DNA of 64,000 nt, taken from assembly GCA_030549775.1 (NCBI GenBank), contig CM060178.1:64780896-64844895 (forward strand). The letters run 5' to 3'. Each line of letters opens with the position of its first letter. Position 1 is the stretch's first letter. This DNA comes from Tamarix chinensis. Lineage: Eukaryota > Streptophyta > Magnoliopsida > Caryophyllales > Tamaricaceae. Below are positions 50,610 through 62,587 of this stretch, one piece after another. The position numbers and the translations under genes were made by a program. The notes under the pieces are model-generated. The model was not told the DNA's origin. It was given only the letters and a program-made list of their open reading frames with translations, and searched no databases.

Positions 50610-51970
50610 TGATGACTTCTAACCGCAAGTGCATGGTGTTAAAGTAGCATGTAAGGTCAATCCCATAGAAACTAGGAATTGAGCAATGAGATATTGAAAA
50701 GATCTCCTATGTCTAGACTAACAATAGGGGTAGATGATGTCTAACTCTAAATAAAAATAAAATGTGCAAATGAAATCCAACTATAATATAAGAACAAGTG
50801 AAATTCAGTTAGAGAAAATGATAAGATTCCAGTCAATCCCCTCAACCCCAATATGATAGAATATTTATCCCAAATCCCAAATCAAAATGCTTTGTCATGA
50901 ATGCCAATAAAAGTATGCATTGTAATGCTCTCTCGATCCATTACACCATATTTTCTATTAAGGCTCATCTATATCTAGTATAAATGCAAAAATAGAAAAC
51001 ACATTTTAGTTGTAGAAGACAACTAATGTCTCTCGACTTTGTAGTTTGATTTCTAATCATGCTAATGGAGCCCACTCAGACTCATCTCTCGAATCTCACC
51101 GGGTTTCTCTAAATAAGAATATAAAAGTGATCAATTTTCTCTATTATTCCAATTAAATCATTAGCACAACATATATGACAAGGAATTAGATTGAGTAGGG
51201 TTTAGATTCTCAACACATCCAGATCAAGGGATTTCCCTTTACCTCAGTGTAGATCAATTAGCCAAGCATGGCTTTCATTAAGCTCAACATCTTAAACATA
51301 GATAATTGCATCGATTGAAGAAAAATAATAAACTTCAGAGGAAAAATATAATAACCTTTTATTTAAGATGAGAAATTCACTATTCTTTCCATCCAACTGA
51401 GAATAAGAAATTGAGATCAAGAGATGGAAGATTGTAGATGAATTGGAGGTAGGATTAAATTGGGTGATGCTAGAAAAGAAACCCTAGATCTCTCTTTAGT
51501 GATCTCAAAGCCACCATCTTTTTATTCTATCCATTTTCTCTCTAAAATGAATGAAAAATGTGTTTATATAGACGTAAATACCCATCTACACGGCCATTTT
51601 AATTCTTCAACTTTGCGCATGTTTCATAATCTAGCCATAACTTCTTCATTTGACTTTAGATTAAGCTGATTTTTTATGCTTTAGAAAGATAACAAAAATA
51701 TATACAACTTTTATGTTCAATATATTTCCAAATTCATATCACATCATGTTTGGAGTTTTAAGTATTTATTCCTTTTCATACTTTGAGCACTTGTGTTTGC
51801 TTCTATTTTGTTCTAGCTATTGCGTTTTAGCTCCTTTGATACCATATTATTGAAATACCTACAAAATATGATCAAGAGATGTAAACAAGAACAATTGGAC
51901 TAAATTATGATATAATCACACTAAATATTCATGTTAAAGTCTATATGGTTGACATAATTTATGCCTATCA
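50610..51970. mobile_element. Solo-LTR-like insert (TG...CA) in the copia element
   Basis: It starts TGATGACTTC and ends GCCTATCA. GTGTG at 50605-50609 reappears at 62031-62035, just after the CACTA element and its TCA duplicate, so the 5-bp target duplication is perfect once the CACTA is removed. The size (1.36 kb), the TGATG start and lack of coding content match the unit at 35635-37169. The frame at 51460-51669 is not recognised. It probably derives from the same broad retrotransposon group. Low-identity matches by eye are not enough to call them one family. Confidence 0.75.
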
Positions 51971-52440
51971 CACTACCACGGAAACAGCTTTTAATAACGA
52001 TTATTTTCCAGTTTTAATAACGGTTTTCAACCGTTATTGAATCGCCCGTTATTATATCTTTAATAGCGGTTCATAACCGTTATTAAAAATACACAAAAAC
52101 CCACGAATATGTGCGTAAACTTCATATTTAATAACGGTTTTTACTTAAAAACCGTTGTTAAAAATGGAGCTTTTAATAACGGTTTCTCTGTAAACCGTTG
52201 TTAAAAATAAGGTTTTCATAACGGTTCATAAAAAAAAAACCGTTGTAGAAAACCATGTTTTTATAACGGTTCGTAAACAAAACCGTTATTAAAAATGGGG
52301 GCTTTAATAACGGTTCTATGCGAAACCGTTATTAAAAATTCAGGTTTTAATAATGGTTTCCCATAGAACCGTTATTAAAACCTCAGTTTTTAATAACGGT
52401 TTTCATAGAACCGCTATTAAAAGTATATGTTTTTTTTTGA
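51971..52440. repeat. Left terminal and subterminal repeats of CACTA
   Basis: At least 15 copies of AATAACGGTT or its complement, often paired as head-to-head inverted units separated by a few bases (for example ttaataacggtttt then aaaaccgttgttaaaa). Such arrays are the binding platform for the TNPA-type accessory protein in En/Spm elements. Confidence 0.93.
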
Positions 52441-52746
52441 ATTTTTCTGTTTTGTTCCTGCCCACATACACAGTTGTATGTTCAAACAATTACCAAATCT
52501 GCAATGTAAAACAACATCAATTCATATCGCCAGCAGGGTATCACACCATAATTTCAATCAATCTATAATTAGTATGCATGCATGTCTCAATACACCAACT
52601 ATACTTAGGAATAAAAATTAGTGGGCATACCACAACTTGGTAGCTCTACACCCCAAAGTAAAGAGTTCACAGATCTAGGCTGGAAGACCGAAAGATGTAG
52701 ACAAAATACAAACCTAAAAATGCATGTAGAATATATAGATCGCTAC

Positions 52747-55700
52747 CTAATACCAAATGAATGAGTGCACGTGCTTGGCCCATTGGTCTCTAACTTCATC
52801 AATTTCATCAATATTATATTGCTGGCCTCGTGCATAGTCATCGGTGAAAAACTACAACACCCATGTTTCAATTAATATACAGTTAGACATTAGGTCAAAA
52901 ATATATATGTCATGATTCATTAATAGAAAAATATGGAAAAGCAAACATACATGGCTTGGATCTATGTTGACCGATCTATTCTGGACTATAAGATCCATTG
53001 CTCTACATACATAGTATCCACAATCATCGCCGTTTTGCTGTTGTGTACACTGTCAAATGAATTCAATTAGCTCTCTAACTATTATATATTAATTTGAATT
53101 AAAACAAAATACAAAATAGTTGTCTTCCTACTTACCATGATAGGCTCATATTGAAGATTCTTTGGGTCTGGGACACCATTCCCACCTCTCCTTTGATATG
53201 CCGTCCGTAGTGCCCTAATAAATAGAGTTGGATACATAATATTGTAAATATATATACCTCAAATAATGAAAGTATAATATATATATGTATAAATAAGCTA
53301 ATGAAGTAAGAAGTGAAAAATATACTAACATGTCTATAAATTCCTTCCCACCACGACGAGCGACCTCAAAAGGCACGTCATAGGTTCGAAGGGAATCAAA
53401 CACATAAACTTTATTAAGATCAGGTCGGATGGCGTACAAAACCCAATGTTCAGTTGCGAGGTGAGGAATGAGATAGAGCTTGTTGTGTCCCTCAATCAAA
53501 ATGTGATCCGCTAAATAGTTTATATGCCTACCCTCTGTTATTGTACTACTGTCAGCTATGTAGTATGGGCACACAAAAACAATAGAGGAAAGCATTCCCT
53601 CCAACGCAGCGCGACTAGCTACCAACCTATATATGGACGACAATAATAATGGATATTTGTTAATAACTAATAACTCATATAAGCTTAAGAGGTCGTAAAA
53701 ATTCTATGTCTCCAAGAGTACTAAAATCTAAAATATGAAATAATGCTTATGTGACATAAACAGCGACACTTGTGGTTGGCATCCATTCCTGATTATAATG
53801 TCGCTTATGTCAACTGTCGATACCATGTAAGTAGCATCGTCCCTTCCAACATACTCAGGACGACAATCAATGGAAATATAATTATTCCCGAGGTAGTTTT
53901 GGACATAGAAATACAATAAAGCTAATGCTGGTGGAGGTTGGCGTATTTCCGAAGAATGAATCTTTTGTGGGGCAACTGATTTTTCAGATTTAGCTCTCTT
54001 TTCTTTGGCAGCGCCCTCTTTTGTGTTGCTCGTTCTACTAGTACCTCTCTTAGTTTTACTAGCAGGAGCAGTCTTCTTCTTTGATTCCTTAAATAATAAT
54101 AATAAACAAAATATGTATTGAGCATATATATATGAAAAAGGTATAAACAATGTAACTACTAAACTAGGTCTAATGAAGATATTGAATGTCAATATATACC
54201 TCTTCAGTAGTGAGACGTATCTGATCCACAGGCCAAGGCACGAAGCTTCCATGAGCTTCTAGCACTATGGCTGCCTCATCGCCCTCTTTATAACAAGGCA
54301 AGGGCGCACTACCAATGATTGGAGTGTCAATACTCACCGGCCTTGTAAGTAGGGCTAAGTTGTACCCGTGGACAGTTTGCGTTTGGGTACTGTGACTGAT
54401 GCGGACCCTTCCTTTCGCCAAAAGAGTTGAAAGATCATTCGCTAACAAGTCACATTTATGCAAACCCTAAACGAAAATATTACACATTATTAACTATTTA
54501 TGACACCGAATACATTTAATAACAATTCAAAGTTATGTAATGCTTACCTCGGAAAGAGAAGAAAGACGTGTATCAGCTTCACAACTGTCTCTGACACTAT
54601 TTACATTAGGTATATGAAGCTGATCATGGTCGACTAAATCGGATGGCTTATACCCTTGAGATTTAATAAATGACAACTCTTGCTCCATTGTTGCCATCCG
54701 TTCAAATGCCACGTTCAATTTCTGTGTAAGGATGGCGACTTGCTCATTAGTGTTACAAGAACCACGAGATCGACCACGTACGCTCGTTTTCGTAACACCT
54801 AATCCAAGACCCCTGTGTCTTCCAGGGTGTTCTACAATTCCTATAGCCTGTGATACAATGTTATATTGGTCTACCCCCTCCTCACCATCTGACGCTTGAA
54901 GTTTGTCCTGTAATGTATATAATGTATGTAAAATTAGCTTACATGAATAAGCATAATATAATAGTTTTCTAAAAGAAAAGTAAGCAGGGTTCCAAATATC
55001 TACAAACTTACAATTTTTTCGCTGCAACATCTACATCTTCATTAATATATCCATCTTTTGTTGCTCTAGCCTTCTTCCATAATGTACCAATATTAATGGA
55101 CGAGGTACATGGGTCTAAGTCTTGGGCTATGAGCTATAAATCAAAAAATATTCTTATAATGTACCAATATTATAAAATTCGTCAGTACACTGTAAATAGA
55201 TAAATCACAAAATACATACCAACTCCTCTTCAAGGCCTGGATAACCTTTGCGAGCCATATTATGCCGGTATTTATTCTGCTTCGCAATCTCTTTATTTTT
55301 GGCACTTTTTTCCTATGTCACCAGCCAAAACATAGTGACATAGTTATTTCAATATTATGCACAATACTAGGATCGATAAAAAAATTTAATTGTTATCTAA
55401 AAAATACCTTAAAATCACCCGTAAGACGATATGCAATAAATTGGTTCCAACTTTTTTGATCGATGAAACCATATCGTTTGGGTGGATTCTGCCGTAGAGA
55501 ACCATCACTCTTTCTGTACATTTTCCTACGAGCTAAAAATGACCTAAATGTTCTTAAACGCTCCCCACAATGTCTAAGAAGCCATTTCTTCCTATTCTCT
55601 GGCACAATAAATACTCTCTGCATTGTAAAACATACAAATGTATACCGATATTAATGTATTAAAATTAATAAAATTTCACATACATAAATGATTACATAAA

Positions 55701-55995
55701 ATTGTATATTTACCGTGATTTCCTGCCAAATATGCTCCTTATGACCTGTGGGAACCTGCTTCCAATTATTATAGGAGATAGGAACACGGTTACGTGTCAC
55801 AAGTGAAATGTAAGTCAAAAACATGTCTGCATAAGGGCCAATGGGAAGATTGTAAGTATTCCATCCCAACTCAACTAGTTCTCCTTTATTCCTCATATCT
55901 GTGATGATTCTCATAATTGTCGACCCTCTTTTCCCTTCTTCATCACTGCTGTCCCTATCAATATTCTTATTGGCCATATCTCTAAAAGAAATCAA
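52747..55995 (-). CDS. CACTA second gene: transposase-associated protein with Ulp1/C48 protease domain
   Basis: I can follow about eleven exon-like blocks with plausible GT/AG borders and no internal stop. They are 55995-55710 (RDSSDEEGKRGSTIMRIITD), 55618-55410 (VFIVPENRKKWLLRHCGERL), about 55315-55220 (ARKGYPGLEEEL), about 55135-55022 (SSINIGTLWKKARATKDGY), 54910-54545 (FERMATMEQELSFIKSQGYK), 54465-54190 (CYKEGDEAAIVLEAHGSFVP), 54087-53760 (a Lys-rich linker then a conserved block), 53640-53330, 53220-53137, 53052-52950 and 52857-52747. The early blocks match the plant transposase_24-type region. The late ones form a C48 peptidase: His in ATEHWVLYAI, Asp in VYVFDSL, Gln and Cys in QQNGDDCGYYVC (Cys codon 53020-53022). 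A further upstream exon near 56090-56218 is possible. Splice sites are by eye. Substrate unknown; the fold is that of SUMO proteases. Confidence 0.7.
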
Positions 55996-56285
55996 TAAAT
56001 AAATTATGCTAGAATGTTATGTATTGAGCATAATTGAGTTGAAAAAAACCAACATAGATATTATATGTTACAATATTATTACCCTCATTGCCTTCTTTTC
56101 CTTCTTTTTTCCCCCTTGTTTTTGGATTAGATTTAGGATCTGATACATATATTACTTCACGATGATCATCCCTGACATATATTTCCTCCTCATTAATTGT
56201 ATTGTTATCATCGTTCAATAATTGAGTTGCTTACACAGCTGAGACACACTCATTATTCCAATTGGCATCATTTTCATCATCACAT

Positions 56286-59200
56286 TCATTGGCATTTCTT
56301 TTTTTTCGTAGATAGTACTGCAGACCATCCGTTATCAGTAGGGTCAGTGACATAGAATACTTGTGTCGCTTGTGATGCTAAGATGAATGGGTCTTGTTTA
56401 TGCCTTGCCCTATTAAGATCTACTAATGTGAATCCATCTTCATATCTAACCCCACTGCTGTTATCAACCCATCTGCAGCCGAATACAGGGATTTTAAATA
56501 CAGTGTAATCTAACTCCCATATATGTTCAAACACACCATAATAATTCATATCTGCATAAGTTGGATTCTTGTCTTTCGCACTAGCAACATGCATTGCCTC
56601 AGCCACTAAAGTCACCCCACTGTTCTGCATTGTACTCTTCCCATCTTGTTCTTTTGTATAAAAAGTGAAACCGTTGATCACATAACTGGTATATTGAAAA
56701 ACTTCATAACGAGGTTTCTGAGACAACCAGTGCAGGGTTTTGGAAATTAAAGTTGGGGAATGACCGATGAGTGGAATGATGCGATCTCTTATCCAATCAA
56801 TAAAGGAAAGATTATGTTTATTGATAATCCATTTCTCAGTCTTGGATGGATTTTCAATCCGTAAAGAAGTCATATGCTCTTCAATGTACAGCTGAACATC
56901 ATCACTATTGTGTAATACATATAGATGTGCTGCATAGAACATGTTAGGGTCTACCCACCCAAGCTGTCTGCCTCTAATACCCTGTCCTTCAAATTTTCCC
57001 GCATGTCGAGACTTAGGAATACCAAGAGCTTCAGTATTTGACAAGTACTTCGTGCAAAACTCAATTGCCTCATCCACTAGGTAACTCTCAACAATACATC
57101 CTTCTGGCCGATATCGATTCTTCACATAGCCTTTTATCAACTTCATAAACCGTTCAAAGGGGTACATCCAATGCCCATGAACAGGTCCTAACATCTTTAT
57201 CTCATAAACTAAATGAACAGTTAGATGTACCATAATGTCAAAGAATGACGGTGGAAAATACATTTCAAGTTGGCACAAAATAATGACAATCCCTTTTTGC
57301 AAGGCATCCAAACTATCAGGATGAATAACTTTAGAGCATACGGCTTTAAAAAACCAACAAAGCCTCGTGATAGTAATTCGAAAGCGTTTTGGCAAAATTC
57401 CACGTATAGCTATCAGCAACAAGTGCTGCATCAAGATATGACAATCATGAGACTTCATGTTAATTAATTTAAACTCTTTCATTGACACGAGCCTTCTGAA
57501 ATTTGAAGAATACCCTTCTGGAACCTTGACACCGTGCGAGAATTCACAAAATGAAATTTTCTCTTTTCTGGAAAGAGTATGACACGCCGGCGGTAAATAT
57601 GTTCTTCTTCCGTTGTCTTGCGGTGTCAGTTCCCGTCTAATACCCATTTCTTCCATATCCGTTCGAGCATTTATCCCATCTTTAGTCTTGCGTGGAACAT
57701 TAAGTAATGTGCCAACAAGACTGTCACATATATTTTTCTCAATATGCATCACATCAAGGGTATGTCTCACGTAGAAAGATTCCCAATAAGGAAGGTTGAA
57801 GAATATTGACATCTTCTTCCACCCAACTGATGGAGGCTTATCTTTATTCTTCTTCCCAAACTTGACACTCAAATGTTTATCTTCAGCCACACTTGTCGAC
57901 CCGTCAACCGGATTGGTGCCTTCCCTTCTTCTCGGAATCCATTGAACGCTTTTCTTTGCCTAGGATAATGATGATTCTTCGGAAAAAACCTACGATGCCC
58001 AAGGAACACAGTCTTTCAACCATGTGTTAGCTGAATAAATGAAGTATTCTCCTCACATATCGGACATGCATAATGGCCTTTCACACTATAACCTGACAAG
58101 TTGCCATATGCCGGAAAATCATTTATAGTACAAAATAACAATGCTCTCAAAGTGAAATTTTCTTGACCATATGCATCAAATACTTCAACGCCCATGTCCC
58201 ATAAGAACTTCAAATCATCAATCAAAGGTGCCAAATAAACATCAATATCATTCTCAGGTTGGTTTGGCCCGGAAATGAGTAAAGACAACATCATATACTT
58301 GTGTTTCATATAGAGCCATGGAGGTAAATTGTATATAACCAAAATCACTGGTCATAAACTGTAGCTTCCTTGATTGTGCGGATTCATTCCATCTGCAGAA
58401 AGTGCAAGGCGAACATTTCTTGCTTCTTTACCAAATTCAGGAAACAACCCATCAATCGTCATCCATTGTGGAGAGTCAGATGGATGTCTAAGAAGTCCGT
58501 CATCTATCTTTTCATCAGCATGCCATCTTAGGTTCTTGGCATCTTCAATATCATTAAACATCCGCCTTAATCTTGGTATTATAGGAAAATACCATAACAC
58601 CTTAGTGGGCACCTTGTTCTTCTTGTATCGTGGTGCTTTGCATTCAAGATTAGGACAACTATCCAAATATGCATTGTCATTGCGATATAAAATACAATCA
58701 TTAGGGCATGCATGTATCTTCTCATAACTCATGCCCATAGAGGATAGAATCTTCTTCGCTTCATACGTACGATCGGGTAGAACGTTATCATCAGGAAGCA
58801 TATCCTTCACAAGTGACAATAATTCTGTAAAACTCTTATCACTCCATCCGTTACATGCCTTTAAGTTGTACAACCTTAAAGTAGCGGATAATCGCATAAA
58901 CGTCTTACAATCACCGTACAAAGGTTTCTCCAAGTCATTCAATAACTTCTCAAACATTTTTGGACAATCCCGAACACTTTCCTCAACCTTTTGAGTCATC
59001 TCCTCTAACGAATGTCCCTCATAGTTATCAAATGATGATCCACTACTATCCCTCCCAACATCGTCATTTTCATATTTAGACTCTGTTTCCCCATGCCATA
59101 TCCAACAAGTGTAGCTTGTATCAATTCCATACACAAATAAATGATCTCTCAAATCATTAGCGTTGACACGCTAAATATAAGCACACTTCAAATAAGGACA

Positions 59201-59311
59201 GACTATTCTACTAGAGTCTCGAGCATGTTCAACTACAAACTTGATGAAAAACTCCACTCCTTCGTTATATTCTCTAGACAGACGATTTGCAGACAACCAT
59301 TTCCGATCCAT
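56286..59311 (-). pseudogene. TNP2-type CACTA transposase, broken
   Basis: The start codon at 59309-59311 begins MDRKWLSANRLSREY, the transposase-associated domain. The Transposase_21/TNP2 core follows (NLKACNGWSDKSFTELL; ACPNDCILYRND; later INDFPAYGNLSGYSVKGHYA). Then RHTLDVMHIEKNICDSL, the DUF4218 part (MYPFERFMKLIKGYVKNRY) and the DUF4216 part (VFKIPVFGCRWVDNSSGVRY). Lesions: in-frame TAG at 59172-59174, TGA at 58352-58354 (Trp usually here), TGA at 58016-58018 (an Arg codon change fits), a frame change shortly before 57890, and a possible one-base slip in the A run near 56300. About 1,000 codons, usual for the family. Non-functional unless suppressed. Confidence 0.92.
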
Positions 59312-59433
59312 ATTATTTGAATCTAGATATATCCCACATGAAAGTAATTACTAAAAATCAATTGAATTATAAGTATAATAATTTTCAACTCACTCTTGCT
59401 TAGAAAGAATTAATCTCAAAAGTATCATGCTAT

Positions 59434-59434
<1 letters not shown>

Positions 59435-59490
<56 letters not shown>

Positions 59491-59562
59491 GAATCATGCT
59501 AACAAGTTTCCAAAATTATATTAATGCTGATCAATGAAACTCCTCATCCTTACAAAGAGTTC

Positions 59563-59598
<36 letters not shown>

Positions 59599-59600
59599 TA
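59435..59600. repeat. TC and TA microsatellites
   Basis: A TC run (about 59435-59458) joins a TA run (to 59489); a second TA run spans 59562-59596. They lie just upstream of TNP2. Confidence 0.93.
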
Positions 59601-59746
59601 CATACAAACGTAGCAAAATATTATACAATTAATAGTTCAATTTACAAAAGATATGCATACTACAGGATTTAAGCAATAGCAACACTATATACATCAAAAT
59701 GTTGCTACAACTCAAATACCTAAAAAACGAAAACTCATATCTAAAA

Positions 59747-60310
59747 CTAAATCCTCTGATAGCCTCGTCGAGCCCGACTAAAAACTATAACTCTAAAAGT
59801 CCACTCATCACGATATATCATTTGATCCCTGACATCATCAAATGAGAGTCTACTCACAAATACTCTAGGGTAACCGAGGTGGATACTCCGAGGCAAGCTA
59901 TGACGATACCTCCACTTGTCAACGATGACCATCAGTTCTCTCGATATCATATCATACTCTCTAGCAAACAGCTCACCCTCAATAAATCTCGGGTGTGGTG
60001 CATCAGTGTGGTAGACAAACCACTACAAAAAAGTAGACGTAGTCGATGCCCATGGCTCTATCTGAGGCAGGGTCAACAGAAGGTGATAAGATCTGAAATG
60101 GAAGGGGTGATAGGATGACCCACTCGCGTACAAATGACACAGCTCATTATATAACCATATCACATGAGTTCGTACATCTCTATGTGGCGCCATATGAAAA
60201 TACAGTGGAGGGTATGTCATCTGATCACTACCTACAAATGAGAACCACTAAATCTTATCATCAAGGTTGTTCTCGAAATTAAAAGGATCTAAATTACAGA
60301 ATATATAAAC
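59747..60310 (-). CDS. Unrecognised reading frame upstream of TNP2 in the CACTA element
   Basis: On the minus strand the translation is coherent and not low-complexity. From 60220 it reads MTYPPLYFHMAPHRDVRTHV then WLYNELCHLYASGSSYHPFH. After a TAG it continues WFVYHTDAPHPRFIEGELFA, SRELMVIVDKWRYRHSLPRS and HLGYPRVFVSRLSFDDVRDQ, ending at 59747. The TAG lies in 'ttttttgtag|tgg', a good 3' splice acceptor, so an intron could remove it. Further upstream coding-like codons (NFENNLDDKI) precede another TAG near 60250. It could be a third CACTA gene, an extra 5' exon, or a captured host fragment. I do not recognise a domain. It is absent from the internally deleted copy. Confidence 0.45.
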
Positions 60311-60539
60311 TGATCTTCAATTAGCTAGACAAATCATAAATATATTCTACCAGATCATAACCAACTATGTAAACCTAACAACATCAAACTATTTAAAATA
60401 AGGACATAATCTTTAGTTATATATTTAACAAACTGGCTAAACATCAAACTATCATCAAATCATTCAAGCTACGCATAGTAAAATCAAGTAGATATTAATA
60501 AGATAATATATATATATAGTACAATCTAATAAATCCTAT

Positions 60540-60554
60540 ATGATGATGATGATG

Positions 60555-60596
<42 letters not shown>

Positions 60597-60900
60597 CACA
60601 ATTATTCATCTCTATTTAATTTTTATCGATCACAACACCGATGCCCAACCAACCTCCTCAACTTTTCCCCATGCACAATACCCTTATCCTTAGGATTTTT
60701 CCTTATAGCCCTAGTTTATATTTAATATAATAAACGATAAACCCTAACCCTAACCCTAACCCTTCCCCTCCCCTCCCACTAACCCTAACCATAATTAACC
60801 CTAATAAATTATAATAAAAAATAACACTAAACCTCATAAGATAATGATCATAAACCTATAGCTAACCCTAACCCTAACCACAATTATTTAAGATTATATA
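60540..60900. repeat. Triplet microsatellite and telomere-like CCCTAA repeats
   Basis: GAT/TAT triplets span 60541-60597. At 60743-60763 and 60862-60880 there are CCCTAA units of the plant telomere type, three or so each, separated by 'cccctcccctccc'. They are interstitial and lie inside the CACTA, so they do not mark a chromosome end. Confidence 0.85.
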
Positions 60901-61332
60901 TACACATCTTATATATGAATATATTATAAATATATATACATATAATAGAACACATATAAACATACATTTTACAGAAAAGCAAACATACACGTCTTACAAA
61001 ATATATATTAAAAAAAGCATATAAATACACATGATCATCTGCATATATAATAATGTGAGTGCTAAAAAAATATATACACCTTAATTTTATACTTAGAACG
61101 TACATATCTTATGATAATAATATATATTTTAGGCTTGTGGATTCTCTTAAAACAATAGTACATATTTTTATAAAATAGATTATAAACACATATATATATA
61201 TATATACATATATATTAAGGTCTCGGCCGGCCACAATCAAAAAAGGCCACAGCAAATTTTTTCACCAACACATCAAACGATAGATTTTCGAACAATACAT
61301 CAAACACAGCCTCTTCGGTGCAACATGCATGC

Positions 61333-61334
<2 letters not shown>

Positions 61335-61387
<53 letters not shown>
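61335..61387. repeat. AT microsatellite
   Basis: About 25 AT units at the position equivalent to 21043-21117 in the deleted CACTA copy. Confidence 0.93.
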
Positions 61388-61389
<2 letters not shown>

Positions 61390-61674
61390 TAGAGACAAAT
61401 TAAGCAATGAAGGAAGAACAACACCTTGAGAGCATTTGAGATTGGTTGATGGCGTACAAGTTGGGAGCGACGGCAACGAGGAAGGTACAAATGCTGGCTA
61501 CGTTCGCAAGAATGGCCGAGCGGTGGTGGAGAGATGGTGGTGCGATGGTTTCCCTTAATTCAGAGGAGCCAGAGCGGTGGTGCAAGGGTTCGCAAGAGAA
61601 AGAGAGTACGAGAGGGAAGCGGTAGAGTCTAAAATTTTTGGCATGAAACAGAAGAGAAAAAAATAAAAGGAAAT

Positions 61675-62027
61675 ATTAATAACGGTTCCTGTAAGAACCG
61701 TTATTAAAACATGATTTAATAACGGTTCTTACAGGAATCGTTATCAAAACATGATTTAATAACGGTTTCTAAAGGAACCGTTATTAAAACCTTGGCAATT
61801 TTGACAATGGTTCTTGTTTGAACCGTTATTAAATCATGTTTTAATAACGGTTTTACATCAACTGTTATTAAAATTCCCGTGCAAAATTTTACCTTGCACT
61901 TTTAATAATGGTTATTATGTAAAACTGTTATTAAAAATTCCCGCGCATTAATTTTCACGGATTTGACGACGGTTTTTGAACCACCGTTATTAATGTGCCG
62001 TTATTAATTCCTATTTCCGTAGTAGTG
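61675..62027. repeat. Right subterminal and terminal repeats of CACTA
   Basis: At least ten AATAACGGTT/AACCGTTATT units in alternating orientation, then the terminus ending CCGTAGTAGTG. Confidence 0.93.
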
Positions 62028-62035
62028 TCAGTGTG

Positions 62036-62509
62036 GATTTCAAGGAACTTGGTATGTACAATATCAACTTGTTTTGAGTATGTGTTGTTGACTATTATTT
62101 TTATAGGTTATTCTGATCATGGTTGTGGTTTTGATGATCATAGGTAAACTAGTTTGCTAGTGTTTGACCTTAGATGTTCTAAGGTTGTATGTTTGGTTAT
62201 GATAGAGGCTTTTCAAAAAGTCATGTAGCTTCATGGTTTAGTAGAGAGTTGGGGTTTGGTCATCGTGCTCTATTCATTCATGCTGATAGTCAGAGTGCTA
62301 TCTATTTAGCAAATATTCATAATTATTTCCATCATCGAATGAAGCATATTAACAACGGGTATTACTTTAGGTAAGATATTGTTGTTGCAGGCAAGGTTAT
62401 GTTGGAGAAAATAGGTACTTTGGATAATCCAATTGATATGCTAATGAAGCCACTATCCATGGTTAAGTTTGAGTGTTTATCTAACTTGATTGGTGTTCAT
62501 AGACCATGA
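62036..62509 (+). pseudogene. Copia RNase H C-terminal remnant
   Basis: Resumes the copia reading after the nested inserts. It gives ASWFSRELGFGHRALFIHAD then SQSAIYLANI, containing the conserved Asp of the RNase H 'D-S/N-Q-S-A' motif, then RMKHINNGYY, GKVMLEKIGTLDNPIDMLMK and a stop at 62507-62509. Upstream stops make it non-functional. The PPT (aaggtggagaa) and 3' LTR follow within 80 bases. Confidence 0.85.
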
Positions 62510-62587
62510 CGCCTTTTATTGGGAAAGGGATTTTTGTAGAGGTTTTTACATGTAATGAATCACAAACACAATATCAAGGTGGAGAAT

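Larger units (their letters stand above)
51971..62027 (-). mobile_element. Full-length CACTA (En/Spm) element, 10,057 bp
   Basis: The left end CACTACCACGGAAACAG and the right end, read on the minus strand as CACTACTACGGAAATAG, are terminal inverted repeats. TCA at 51968-51970 and 62028-62030 is a perfect 3-bp target duplication. Both ends carry dense subterminal repeats. All recognised genes lie on the minus strand: an unrecognised frame (59747-60310), TNP2 (56286-59311, broken) and a second gene with a Ulp1-like domain (52747-55995, apparently open). It is structurally complete but not autonomous in this copy because of the TNP2 lesions. Confidence 0.95.

Noticed and set aside
53728..54252. 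Single 174-codon minus-strand frame taken as one gene
   Set aside because: It combines intron sequence with the exon at about 54087-53760 of the multi-exon CACTA second gene.
60743..60880. Possible telomere
   Set aside because: Only a few CCCTAA units, flanked on both sides by CACTA sequence.
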